In this document: piece after piece, positions 44,713 to 55,907 of the stretch
How positions within the stretch are numbered: position 1 is the first letter of the stretch
How the letters are laid out: each line of letters opens with the position of its first letter
Origin: Batrachochytrium dendrobatidis JAM81
Lineage: Eukaryota; Chytridiomycota; Chytridiomycetes; Rhizophydiales
NCBI RefSeq assembly: GCF_000203795.2
Contig: NW_006281118.1
Coordinates: 207,929-271,928, forward strand
DNA: 64,000 bases
Direction: 5' to 3'
The notes under the pieces: model-generated
Databases searched by the model: none
What the model was told of the DNA's origin: nothing
What the model saw: only the letters and a program-made list of their open reading frames with translations
Translations under genes and position numbers: made by a program

Positions 44713-46122
44713 ACATTTCTACGCAAACCACCATAACTAAAAGTGTATAGTAAATCAATGTTTGGACACTCGACTGTTTGGTAATTCAATTTCATTGTAA
44801 AACTGGAATCACGCTATCAACAACCTCGTTTAGAATATGCTGTACTGCAGTGTGTATTGTATGATTTATACTGTCAATTTGCATTTGTCATGTAAGCATT
44901 CAGTCTTGTTTGTCCAATAAACACCTTGCATTATCACCACCATTTCAGTGTAATAGTATGCTTGAATTGATCATATTGCACCAATCAGCTACTGTGCACT
45001 GAATGTATCAGATGGTGTCATGAAATGGTGGATAATATTCATAATTGAAGTATTGGCAGTCAGTGATTGAATGATACGATCGAATACCGCTGATCACTTT
45101 GTTGGTGACCAGTATCACATGTGGTCAATACCAATATGTTGCACAGCTGTAATCCAAACAGGTTGGAGCATGCCATATTGTAGCAATGCAATCAAATTGG
45201 TACAACACATGCCAACATACATGTAGTGTATTGTAGTATACACTAGTAGTGATGATTCAACCAACGACATGCGTGGTTGTAATATTATACGTGAAACCAC
45301 ACGATCATGTCCATGTCTATGTTTATGGTGACATACAGCGTTACAATGATTGGTCAGCAACAATGTGATGTAACTGGATGTGCAATACTAAAACCATGTG
45401 CAGAATACGTGATATAACGACAACTTGCAGCCATATTGATGTAAATGGACCACTAAATAACAGTATTGGCATGCAAACAACAGTTGCATTACTGACATGT
45501 GTCATGATTGTTGTTGAAATAGATTGCAATTGTATCCGTGATTCAGAATACAACAAATGTGTGTACAGAGTTGTATTGACAACATTGACAGTCAAACACA
45601 ACACATGAATGTGGGTTCAAACTTGGTGATTGTACAATGTATGGTTACTAAGAGTGCAATGTGTAGATTCAACACTATAGTCTGATTGTGTGACATATGA
45701 TGATCGTTGTATATCAAACACGCAATACAGTCAATGTGTAGTAACTATTGTGTATTGCAATGCAGAATACAGTCATTGCATGATGAATACGATTGTAAAG
45801 CAAAGCGTTTGCGGTTACACAACACTCATGAAGGGTGTGCTTTTCAACATACCTGATCAAAGGGTCGTAAAAGCATAATTTAATCGACATGATCATCAAA
45901 TTGATCAATATGATATTGTGATTAGGGAGTAACATACTGTCTAATTTGATAGTTGCTCACTACAAGCAATCAAGTAACCCTGTGTTGTTGGTTAACCTAA
46001 AAGGGTTAGGGTTGGTTTGCTATACAAAAATACAAATACAATCGAGTATGTTCAACTTTATAATCAACACCAGTTTTAACACTCTACTTTTGTACTATTG
46101 TTTAAACCCATTGACCAATCTG
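44713..46122. other. Non-coding: shared 3' flank, then left end of 12-kb block copy 2
   Basis: 44815-44930 is a diverged form of the 3'-flank repeat. From 45235 the sequence matches 26765 onward. 45400-45660 carries the coding-like fossil repeat in its most open form. A telomere-like AGGGTTAGGGTTGG lies at 46002-46015, about 110 bases before the next gene. Confidence 0.55.
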
Positions 46123-47055
46123 ATGAAATTGGTTGATATTTTACTTGTACTGACTGCAGCAGCAACCGCTAATGCAATACTGATACCGACTGATAACGAT
46201 CGTTCACCCCAAGCATCAGTCACTTTCAACCAAGTGTCCAGCCCAACCAATGAGCCCAGTCCAGGCACTTCCAATGAATATCAGCAAGAACCAGTGGATT
46301 TGAGCCTTTCCGGCAGAATCCGGCAACAACCAATGGATCAACCTAATCCAAATACTCCTAATCAAGGTCAACGACCGACTGCAACTGTAACTGGTCCAAG
46401 TACTTTCAAACAAGGTCGAAAGCGCATAATGGATGTGATTGATTTACTGATTTCCAGACAAAACCAGCAACGACCAATTGATGAAGTTGATCCAAACGCT
46501 TCCAAACAAAGTCAGCAACAGCCAATGAGTCAACCCAGTCCAAGTACTTCCAAACGAAGTCGGAAACGGCCAATCAATGAAATCAGGCCAAGAATTGATA
46601 ACCAAAATCAGCAACAACCAATGAACCAAGGCGAGTCTGCCAAACGAGATCGAAAACAACCGATTGATCAACCCATTCCAAGTACTTCCAGACAAGACCA
46701 ACAACAACCAATGGAACAAGGCGAGTCAGGCAATGCTGTTACAAATCAAGTGGCTGTATTAGGCCCAAGATATCAGAGAAGCTTTAATCGTATAAAGAAG
46801 AGGCTTGTAGAGTCTAAAAAGATTGCAAAAGAAAAACGCGAAGAATATTGTAAACATGCAGACCTCAAATTCAGTCAGCAGTTAGCGTTAGCAATGGGCA
46901 AAGAAATATCTGAACCAAGGCACAATCCAGACACTGAAAAGAAATTGAAGCAAGAGTATGAAAAGGCAAGCAGAAGAGTATACAGTATCAGACATGATCT
47001 GAAAGTGTTTATGGAAAAGCATGGTTTAGAATTTGAAGAACCGGGTTCGGATTGA
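46123..47055 (+). CDS. Secreted repeat protein with KRSRKRP basic patch, copy 2
   Basis: Single exon, 310 residues; signal peptide MKLVDILLVLTAAATANA. The middle is Gln/Pro/Ser repeats (QQQPMSQPSPSTSK, RKQPIDQPIPSTS). KRSRKRP at 144-150 repeats the basic patch of copy 1, and further basic blocks (FKQGRKR, AKRDRKQ) occur. The C-terminal helical domain (RYQRSFNRIKKRLVESKKIAKEKREEYC...) ends HGLEFEEPGSD. The repeat part cannot be aligned block by block with copy 1, while the signal peptide and C-terminal domain can. AATAAA at 47081-47086. Confidence 0.75.
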   Translation: MKLVDILLVLTAAATANAILIPTDNDRSPQASVTFNQVSSPTNEPSPGTSNEYQQEPVDLSLSGRIRQQPMDQPNPNTPNQGQRPTATVTGPSTFKQGRKRIMDVIDLLISRQNQQRPIDEVDPNASKQSQQQPMSQPSPSTSKRSRKRPINEIRPRIDNQNQQQPMNQGESAKRDRKQPIDQPIPSTSRQDQQQPMEQGESGNAVTNQVAVLGPRYQRSFNRIKKRLVESKKIAKEKREEYCKHADLKFSQQLALAMGKEISEPRHNPDTEKKLKQEYEKASRRVYSIRHDLKVFMEKHGLEFEEPGSD

Positions 47056-49852
47056 TGATTTGCCAATGAATTTGATTTTGAATAAATTTAAACTTTCTGA
47101 TGTGTTGGTATTTGTCGAATATTGTGAATGGGTCAACAATCATATCATTGATTGTGTATTGTGTTGAGTATTACATCAACAGTTAATGGATTGTTGATTG
47201 ATACATTGACATGGTTTGTTCCATATACATCAATGACCTGATAACAACCAGTGTTACTTGTACATGTAACTATCAGTCATACTTGAAATCACTTGTCAGT
47301 TGCATGATATCACCAACTGACCATGTCGTGTATTGTACAACAAACGGAGCAATACACTTGTTCAAAGTCTGTCACAAGCAAAATGTGTTTGCCATGTCAC
47401 TGTCAATGTTGGAAATCACAACAGACAATGTTTGATTGAAGGATTTAACACCCCATTACAAAACATCATTGCCTTTTATCAATAATATACTAAAACTAAC
47501 CAATACGTTAATGTCTTGCAACATATTGTGTTTGACTACAATCACATCCATCATTGTGCAGTTGGTGATATTGCTGAATCAAGATATGAAAGTGATCCAT
47601 CAAGTGGTTCAATTAAAACAAACACTGCAAATCATTCAATCAATGTTGGAAATTGTGTTGGAATACTGAATGGACAAACCTTTGAGTAAAATACAAGTCA
47701 ATATACAGTAATGCTGTGTATACTATGTATACTGTGGTTAGTGGAAATGATTACTCGTATCCAATTTCAGATGATGATCAAATAATTCAGACTTGCAAGT
47801 ATTATGAATTTGAACACATCCAAATTGCTGAAACGTCTGTTACTGAATCTAGAAACCCATACCCAACAATGACAAATAAGCAGCGTCAGAACAGAAATCA
47901 ATTGCATGCATTATCAACAATTAGTGAACCTGAAAACAACAAAACATACGACATATGACAGGACATTTCAAACAACTTGTTTTCTAGAGCAACTATAAAT
48001 GCCATTCATTGACTCGATCAAAAACTACAACAATTACTTGCAATGCATCAAAATTTGGCATCCAAATTTGACATCCATATCCAGTTCAACAACAGGAAGC
48101 GTCAAACAAGTGGTATCATGATTACTATTCACAAAACAAGCAAATCGGACAACAGCGCTGTCGCAACTATTATGCTTCAAACTCGGAATCAGAAACGATG
48201 CAACTGAAAAAAGTACACAAAGTCGACGAGTATAGTTTATTGAATCATTCAACACCAATATCGTGTACTTGAAAATCAATGACATCAATTCCACCATCTA
48301 CCAGAAACATGTTTGTTGCGGTGTGTTATTTGATGTGAATTTTGCACCAGTATGTTCATGTCTGATACAATTCATGGCTGTTATTGGACTTTGTACGACT
48401 GAACCATTGTTTAAATGTGATGTTTATGCCACTGTTGTAAATCGAATGGGTGCATATTGAAATACACGATATTGTTGTAATAGATTGTAGTATGTCTTGT
48501 ATGCAAAGTACGACAATCTCTCGAGTTTGAATTCATTGTAAATCTACACCAGAAATTCATCAAACTGAACCTTTTAGTATTTTTGCTTGCTTGAAATAGC
48601 TCCAGCAAACAAACAAGCGTTTCTGCAATGCACATTGTGTATGCTACACCAACAACATCATTGATGGTCAATACACACAAGTATTGTTGATGTACACTTT
48701 GAGTTCCAAGACTGTATTTTTTGTAGTGGGAAAGTCGTTGGAAAGCTGCACATTGAGTTGCACTGTTTTGAGTTCCACTTTAAACATCTGTTCAGCAATC
48801 AGTTCATACTTTTGACAAGCTCATGTATGAATGATGGTTTATCAGTGTTTTTATCAAGACACGGTAAATTGGTTCATGATCAATGATTTGAGTTGGTTTC
48901 AATGTTACTGCATTGATGATATTGAGTGCATCTGAAACAGCAACATCATCACTTGATTCGAGTTTCAAACGATAATTAATGACTGTGTTGGTCAAACTGC
49001 AGATTCACTGCTATTGGATTCAGACTCTGTAGCAAGACTTTATGTGTGATGAAACAGCATCTGAAACTGCACCAATCGTTTGATTTCCAATAATATGAGC
49101 ATTGTTCATAATAATATCATCAGCGGTTTGTGGTTCAGCATTTACCATTATACGAATCCAGTGAATATGTTGATTGTAGGTTTGTAAACAGAGGCTACAA
49201 GCCAGCAGTGACATCATTTGCAGACTTTTGACTTTGAAAGCATTCATAATTTCTGATATGTTACTATCATACAGCAAGGCACATTGCAGTTGCTCAATTT
49301 GTCGACTTTTATTGGCAACCTATTATGTACCAACCACAAATCTGATATTGCAGACTTGTAGATGCTTAAAAATGGGGTTTCAAATTGACTTTTGAATTTG
49401 AGGATCGTGAACATATGATGGCATATTGATGGTTGTCATTATTGTCAAGTGTGTTGCAGTTGATTGAAGATGTGATGGAATGAATCAATATTCGATTGTG
49501 TTGTTTATTAACAAGTGAGTGAGTGTGTTTATAAAATAGGAGACAAGAAAGTCATGTGAATCCCAGTTCAAACGTCATTGTTGATGGTTTTTGATTGTTA
49601 AACTATTCAGAAATGTCTCACATTCACACACTACTAATGTCTCACACAATGCAAGTCAACACTCTCACACTAGTAATGTCTCACATTAATGAGACATTAA
49701 TTCTGGTGTAAATTTGACTAATTTCCAAATATTTAAATCGTGTGAATTGTCTTGAAATATCCCAAAATTTTGTTATTTTGACTCGATTAAAAAGTCGATT
49801 TTTGTTTCACTTGACAAATAAATTGCTTTTTTACTCTTTTTCTTTTCATAAA
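47056..49852. other. 2.8 kb of decayed DNA upstream of Crinkler gene (copy 2)
   Basis: Closely matches 28793-31609. Coding-like fragments (47436-47669, 47716-47958, 48034-48297 minus, 49020-49277 minus) are the counterparts of those in copy 1, with the same interruptions and a few new ones. No gene is supported. Confidence 0.5.
49612..49699. promoter_or_regulatory. ATGTCTCACA repeats and hairpin upstream of Crinkler copy 2
   Basis: Same arrangement as copy 1: three ATGTCTCAC words and the stem TAATGTCTCA (49674-49683), loop CATTAA, TGAGACATTA (49690-49699), ending 154 bases before ATG 49853. The roughly 100 bases between the AAATATTTAAATCG word and the ATG are identical in both copies by eye. 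Confidence 0.45.
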
Positions 49853-50068
49853 ATGCCAAAACGATACCTCAATGTTGAATACGACACTATTTCTACTGAA
49901 ATCGATGTGACTGACTTTGAAGACCCGAGTGACGTTCAGGATGCTATCAAGTCTGAGTATGGTCCTGTTATGGCTGACATTGATGCTCCTCAACTCCAAC
50001 TCTACACCAACAGCAACAAGAGCCAACTAATCAACACCTGGGCTTTACTCGACTCCCTTCCTCAATAA
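49853..50068 (+). CDS. Crinkler ubiquitin-like N-terminal domain, stand-alone 71-aa ORF, copy 2
   Basis: ATG 49853 to TAA 50066-50068, 71 residues, same length and end (LDSLPQ) as copy 1. Replacements relative to copy 1 cluster in residues 23-39 (FEDPSDVQDAI, SEYGPVM) and 55-58. The identical stop shows it predates the duplication. Here the reading frame after the TAA stays open into the NTPase body, so the TAA alone separates header from body. Confidence 0.65.
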   Translation: MPKRYLNVEYDTISTEIDVTDFEDPSDVQDAIKSEYGPVMADIDAPQLQLYTNSNKSQLINTWALLDSLPQ

Positions 50069-51598
50069 TACTTTACTCAAGATGGTTATTGTGTTGTTAT
50101 TGGTTGTTTACCATCACCTACCAGGAAACCAAGCAAGAGCGCCATTTTTGATGCAGGTTCTACTTCTTTATCAACAGCAAACCATCAAGACTTTTCTCCT
50201 AAACGACAACGTACCGAACCCAATGATTTGACAACCCAATTCAAGTCGTTTGCAAACGCCCAGCTGATCGATGAATGCATACAGTCGACAGATCATGTCT
50301 TTTTCCCATACACCCAAGACAAAATACAAAAACTATATGTTAGAGAGTGCTATCATGATGTGTTTGGCTTGCTTTTGGATCAAATTGATCGTGGCATCGA
50401 ATCATTTGCAATATCTGGAACATCAGGCATCGGAAAGTCACTGTTTTTTGTCTACATATTGCATCGCTTGATGGATGACTTTACCACGAAAACTCTGTCC
50501 TTGAAGCCAAACCGGATTGTTTATCAAGTGGGATCCTCGTACAAATGCTTTGACTTGCAGCAACAACTCGTCACAGAGCTTGGACTTGAAGTGGCCAATA
50601 TTGTTTGGAAACAAGACACATTGTATATTGTTGATGGACACACGACTCCAAGATCATCATCTTGTATTGTATTGTTCATGTCATCTCCTCGGTCTGAAGG
50701 ATACAAGGAGTTCGTTAAACAAAAGATGGCAAGGGAATGGTATTTTCCTGTTTGGACTTTGGACGAGTTACAGACTTGCCGACGTCATTGCTATCCGGAT
50801 GTACCCATTGAGACTATCAATGAGAGATATCGCATGTATGGTGGTGTAGCTCGTTCTGTTTTTGATATTGTATCAAATCCAATGGAGAAAGCTTTGACTG
50901 ATGTTGATGCAGTCAAAGGGGTACACAATATTGGATTCACAATCAAACTATCTGCAAATACTCATACATTGCTTCATACCATTGTGTCAGACGACGGACA
51001 GTACGAATTCCTGCATGTTGATATTGCTTCAATATATATTGGAGAGCAGCTTTGGCAACGTCACTCTGCTCAAATGGTTACCAATATGCAGCAAATGTTT
51101 GATGGTATTCCAACCGAGATTTCAAGACATTTGTTTGAAATATACGGACATGTGGTTTTTTGTACTGGTGGACAAACTCTCAAATGCAGATGCCTGGAAG
51201 ATGGTACAGTGACAAAGATTACTTTGGATGCACTCAATGGCCAACGAATTACATTTGGAATAGATACTATTCCTACTGCAGCAGCACTTGATGGCAACTA
51301 TTACGAACCGACAGATGACGATAATTTTGCAGCAATTGATTCACTCAGTCAACAGGGAATGTTCCAATTTACAGCTGATGAACATCCTATTTGTGGAGTT
51401 GATATTCTTACAAAACTGTGCAATTTGTATGATGAACCCAAACTTTATTTTGTTGTTCCGCCTCACCAGTTTGAAGGGTTCAAAAAGCAGAGTTTCAACC
51501 CAATTGATGGCACAGATCAGGTACAACCCATTCATGGATTGATGCAATACGTTATACAACTCCCACTAATACAACCAGATTTGAAGAGTAGAAAGTGA
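50069..51598 (+). pseudogene. Crinkler/RHS-type P-loop NTPase plus nuclease-like body, behind in-frame stop, copy 2
   Basis: About 509 sense codons run from directly after the header's TAA to TGA 51598 in the header's own frame, without another break. Order: linker (SPKRQRTE), KSFANAQLIDECIQSTDHVFFP, Walker A GTSGIGKS (near 50415), TLYIVDGH, RMYGGVARSVF, then YYEPTDDDNFAAIDSLS, MFQFTA and LYFVVPPHQFEGF. The body has no ATG before about 50470, past Walker A, so it is probably not translated alone. Either the locus is a nonsense pseudogene with an otherwise well-kept body, or the stop is read through. The endonuclease-like end keeps an Asp (AAID) but its second motif is weak. AATAAA 51673-51678. 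Confidence 0.7.
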
Positions 51599-54500
51599 TA
51601 GTTGTATTTTACAACTGATATGGCATATTTTCAACCATTCCAACCATTCCAATTATTTGATAATTCAATGTTAATAAAACTGGCATCATGCAATTGTGTC
51701 CATTCAAGGGATTGAGATGCATTTAGCATGAAAGTTCCAAATTCAAGTTTACTATTGTAACATACGCTTTTTGACAAATAATGGCTCTGTTGACACATCC
51801 TTGTACCATCTAATCGTGTCCGATTGAAGCATCAAGTATGAGTTTGGCAGACAACTTGCAACTTTAATCAACTTGTATACGGTAAGCATTTTGATAATGT
51901 CGGCATTTGTCAGGATATCACACCTGACAACTTTGAATCAAATTTAGCAGTGATTATAGGTGAAAACACCAATCTAGCACAACAACAATTCCAGACAATT
52001 CCAGACAATCCGATTCTGATTAGTTCTAAAACCAGAATTCACATTGTAACCACAACCCAAATGCGTTCAATATCAATCACAATCATCATGGACGAATGTA
52101 TCAAAGTATGTCGTCAACTTTTGAATATTTTAGCAGTCTTGCTTAAAACAAGTGGTATCATCCAGTGCACTACATATACTATTCATGGTCATTGACAACT
52201 GATTGTGTAGCAATAGTTTGAGTGTATTGTGAGCAAATTATTGATGATGGAATAACACACATTTTGGTTATGATACTAGAAACACACAAATTTCAAATAA
52301 CTGCGCAACTATATGTTCAAACTCTGCTCCAAATATATGTTGTTGTATACAGCAAACCCGGTAAAGTGTTGTATTTTGTCATGGCTGCATTGTTCCGAGA
52401 CATAATTCAAGGCTTGTTACAATGGGTTACTGGATTTGATATCCAATAGATTTGATAAAAGTGTTGCAATTGACATTTATGTTTGTGGATAACAATATTT
52501 TGGAATCAATTCGTTCAATTTGGAAATCAATTGGATTTCTTGCTGATATCAATGTCAGTTCAACTCAATTGATTGGAGTAGCACTCGAGTGTTTGCAGTA
52601 TTGACTTTGGTTCAAACAGTAATACACAGTGACACACTGATTATCATTTCAGTGAAAATGATACAGAAATGATCATTCTCAAAACAAGGAATCTGAATGA
52701 CTGAGATACTGTTTATTATGCTGATAATCCAATACATGAAATGGCAATCGAAAATGTACAACATGTACATGTCAAATACATGCCAAACATAGCATCATTT
52801 TACAGTATGATTTACAGCTGATACAACTGATACAGTTATTAATATGGGTTGGCTTGGAAATGCGTTTGTGTTGAAATGGCTTGTGCAACAATGTTGAACA
52901 TCAATTTCGCTGTTTAAAAAGTTGCTCAAGCCACTATACAACAACCAATACCATTAAAAATGGACATTTATGCATTTATTATGTATTTAGTGTTGTTGCA
53001 ACTCGACATATTACACGTCTTGATAGTGTGTTATATATCTCAACGACATTTGATCAGTCGGTAGTTTGTGGCAAATAATGAATTAGAGTGGTGTCTTGCT
53101 CTGTTTACAGATTGTTTGGCATTTGATTATTTAGTGTAGTGTGGTTAGTATTGGTCAGATAGTGTAATACACACTGATTGAATATCAAATACAACACTGG
53201 TGACAATATGAACACACATGCTTGTCAGTTTCAACCGTATCCTAGATATCAACCAAGCTTTGTCCAACAAACTTTGTACAAGTGTCGTGCAGTGTGATGG
53301 TAAATTGTCTGATGACAACGATATACGTTTTTTGATGACTTGTATTTGTAACTTTTGAACGATTTGTGGTTGAGATCCGCATGTTTACAGTCTTTTACCG
53401 ATGTTTTGCAAAAAAACATGGTTTGACTGCATGACAATGTCAAATCCAAAATTGCATTTGGAGACAAATTGCCACTAAACATACTATGTATATGCATGGA
53501 TAATGCCATGACTGATATTCGGGGTATTCATGATACAAGCATCAATGCTGGTTTATTGGATGCAATTGCAACAGCTGGTGTCAAATATTCAGGCTGGGAT
53601 TCAACAAGATGCGACCTAATTGTCAGATCAATGGTTTTGAAAATATATAGTATTTTCAAACCCAACACATTTTGGATTTGGTGGACTGACTACAATCAAG
53701 ACCATAACACTGTTCAACAATCACAGACTCGATGCCAACGACATGCATGCAGTATATGATTTGTAGCTTTGTAAAAGTTCCGTCTTGTGAATATGGTGAT
53801 ATTGTTGACCTCGCGAGCAATCACTCTAAACTATACGACTATTTTTACAATGGAATCAATGCCAATATACATGCTTGTCAACACAATAGTTTTTGGATGA
53901 TTTTGACAACATTTGGATGTGGCATTGAATTGGTTATAACATCAAAACCAACAGCGATAGTATCTTGGATCATGACTCGTCCAAAAGTTGTGCAGATTGT
54001 GCGAATCGATTTTCAAAACAATTTTCAAAACATATATTGATTGATTATTGTAGCTGCCAACACTGATGAATTAGCAACAACCAACTTGGCGGTGACTTGT
54101 CAGCAGTTTGGAGTGATTTTAATGATTTGGGTTATATGATTTGTAATATTTATCGAGTAAACTTGTTTGGCCAGCTGTAGCAACCAATGATGATTTAGTC
54201 TTGGTTCAACGATTGATCAAAACCCAAACCTGAATGCCAAAAACTGAAAATTGAAAAATACGCTATACTCGATGGTTTGTTTGTCTGGTGAACACCAATG
54301 TGCAATGACTACTCTTGAAATAGTGTCATGACAATGAGTCTTGTATTTTTGTCAAACTCCTGGTATATGAGATCATGCCGCTTTTATTGCAGGCAAATAA
54401 ATGACTAAAAACACGAAACAATTGCCAATTGACCTATCAATCATACCATTGAGTACCATGTAAATCCAACATGTCAAAGTAACCAATCATGCAATGATTT

Positions 54501-55907
54501 ACTGAAACTACCGTGTCCATAAACGTATTGAGTAGGAATATTGCACTGACAGTCATCAGTCATTCAAGATTATGACAACCTGGCGCAAAGACTTGAAGTT
54601 GGTTTTCAAAACCTTGATCAAAACCTGTACTAATGATATCATCCATTTGTTTGATCATGTCATAATATACATATCGCTGATAAGTAGACAATCATGCAAT
54701 GTTACATTCATCCACTATATAGTTGAACGAGTTTTGTCCATGATTGTTCATTGATGATCATCTCCGATCAACACTTGCTATTGGTCAAAATGTAATCGAA
54801 ACTATTTGTTGAAAACCCTGCCATCATTTGATGATTTACATTGGGTATTAGTCTAGAACTGAACGTTGTCCATTATTCAAACATGCAAACCATCCACCAT
54901 TGTACACATGATGTTTGGTCTGGGTTGCACATCTTGGATAAATAGTCTGACTAATTTAGTTGTGAATATCGGTTGAAAAACTGGTATTATTTGGTATCCA
55001 TATGTTGTTTATAGTATTGGGAATATTGGGAATATTGAATCAACATTGAATCTATTCAACATACCATGTCACACTGTACATTGGTGTTGATGCATGACCA
55101 AATGGTTGATAGTTTATGATGTATACACAACAAATAGTTGTTACAAACCATGATTTTCTACATCAAAAATATGAATCTTGCAAAATCGATATGAATTGTT
55201 GCTATTAAAACCATTTACTACGCTACCACTGTTATTTCCAAAGCAGTTGAGTTGATTGAAATCGTAACTAAACAAATCTATTGAAATATGTCCAACAAAA
55301 CAATCATGTCAACCATGTCGAATGTGATTTATTGATCAGCTATCCATGAGCCATGAACAATGAACGATGATAAATAGAATGAAACTTTGCGGCTTTGATT
55401 TGAACATTGACAACTATGCAAGTTGGTTTTAAGTTTACTGTGTGCATTGACACATGGCCACACATTGACAGATCAACAGATTACAGCTAGCGACAATCTG
55501 AATCAACTTTGGATGATATATATTTATATTTCAACAATCATTTTGACATGGTTTGAATCACTCGGACAAATCAAATACATGACCAATTGAACAATCAGTC
55601 AAATATTTGGTATACAGTGACAGTATATGCTGTAGTAATGGATTGTATGTGTGATGATAACTATCCATAATCAGGGTAATGATCTGACACTACCTGATCA
55701 CTGGATATATGACCGCAATTGGAGAGATCAACACATAATACTACTGAGGTTGATCATACACTATCAACAATTCTTGTATATTGATCTACCCTACAGGGTG
55801 TTTTCGGCTTTGTTGACCCTACATGGTGTATTTGGCGTTTTCTAAATATTCATTTGAAAAGTGCTGATTGTCACCCTTGAAGCTGCCGTCATTATAAAAC
55901 AGCAGTC
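51599..55907. other. 4.3 kb without an intact gene between Crinkler and protease (copy 2)
   Basis: Closely matches 33358-37680. Coding-like fragments (51950-52195, 52881-53078, 53469-53759, 53732-54040) repeat those of copy 1, with the overlapping-frame pair again present. No recognised family and no intact gene. Confidence 0.5.
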
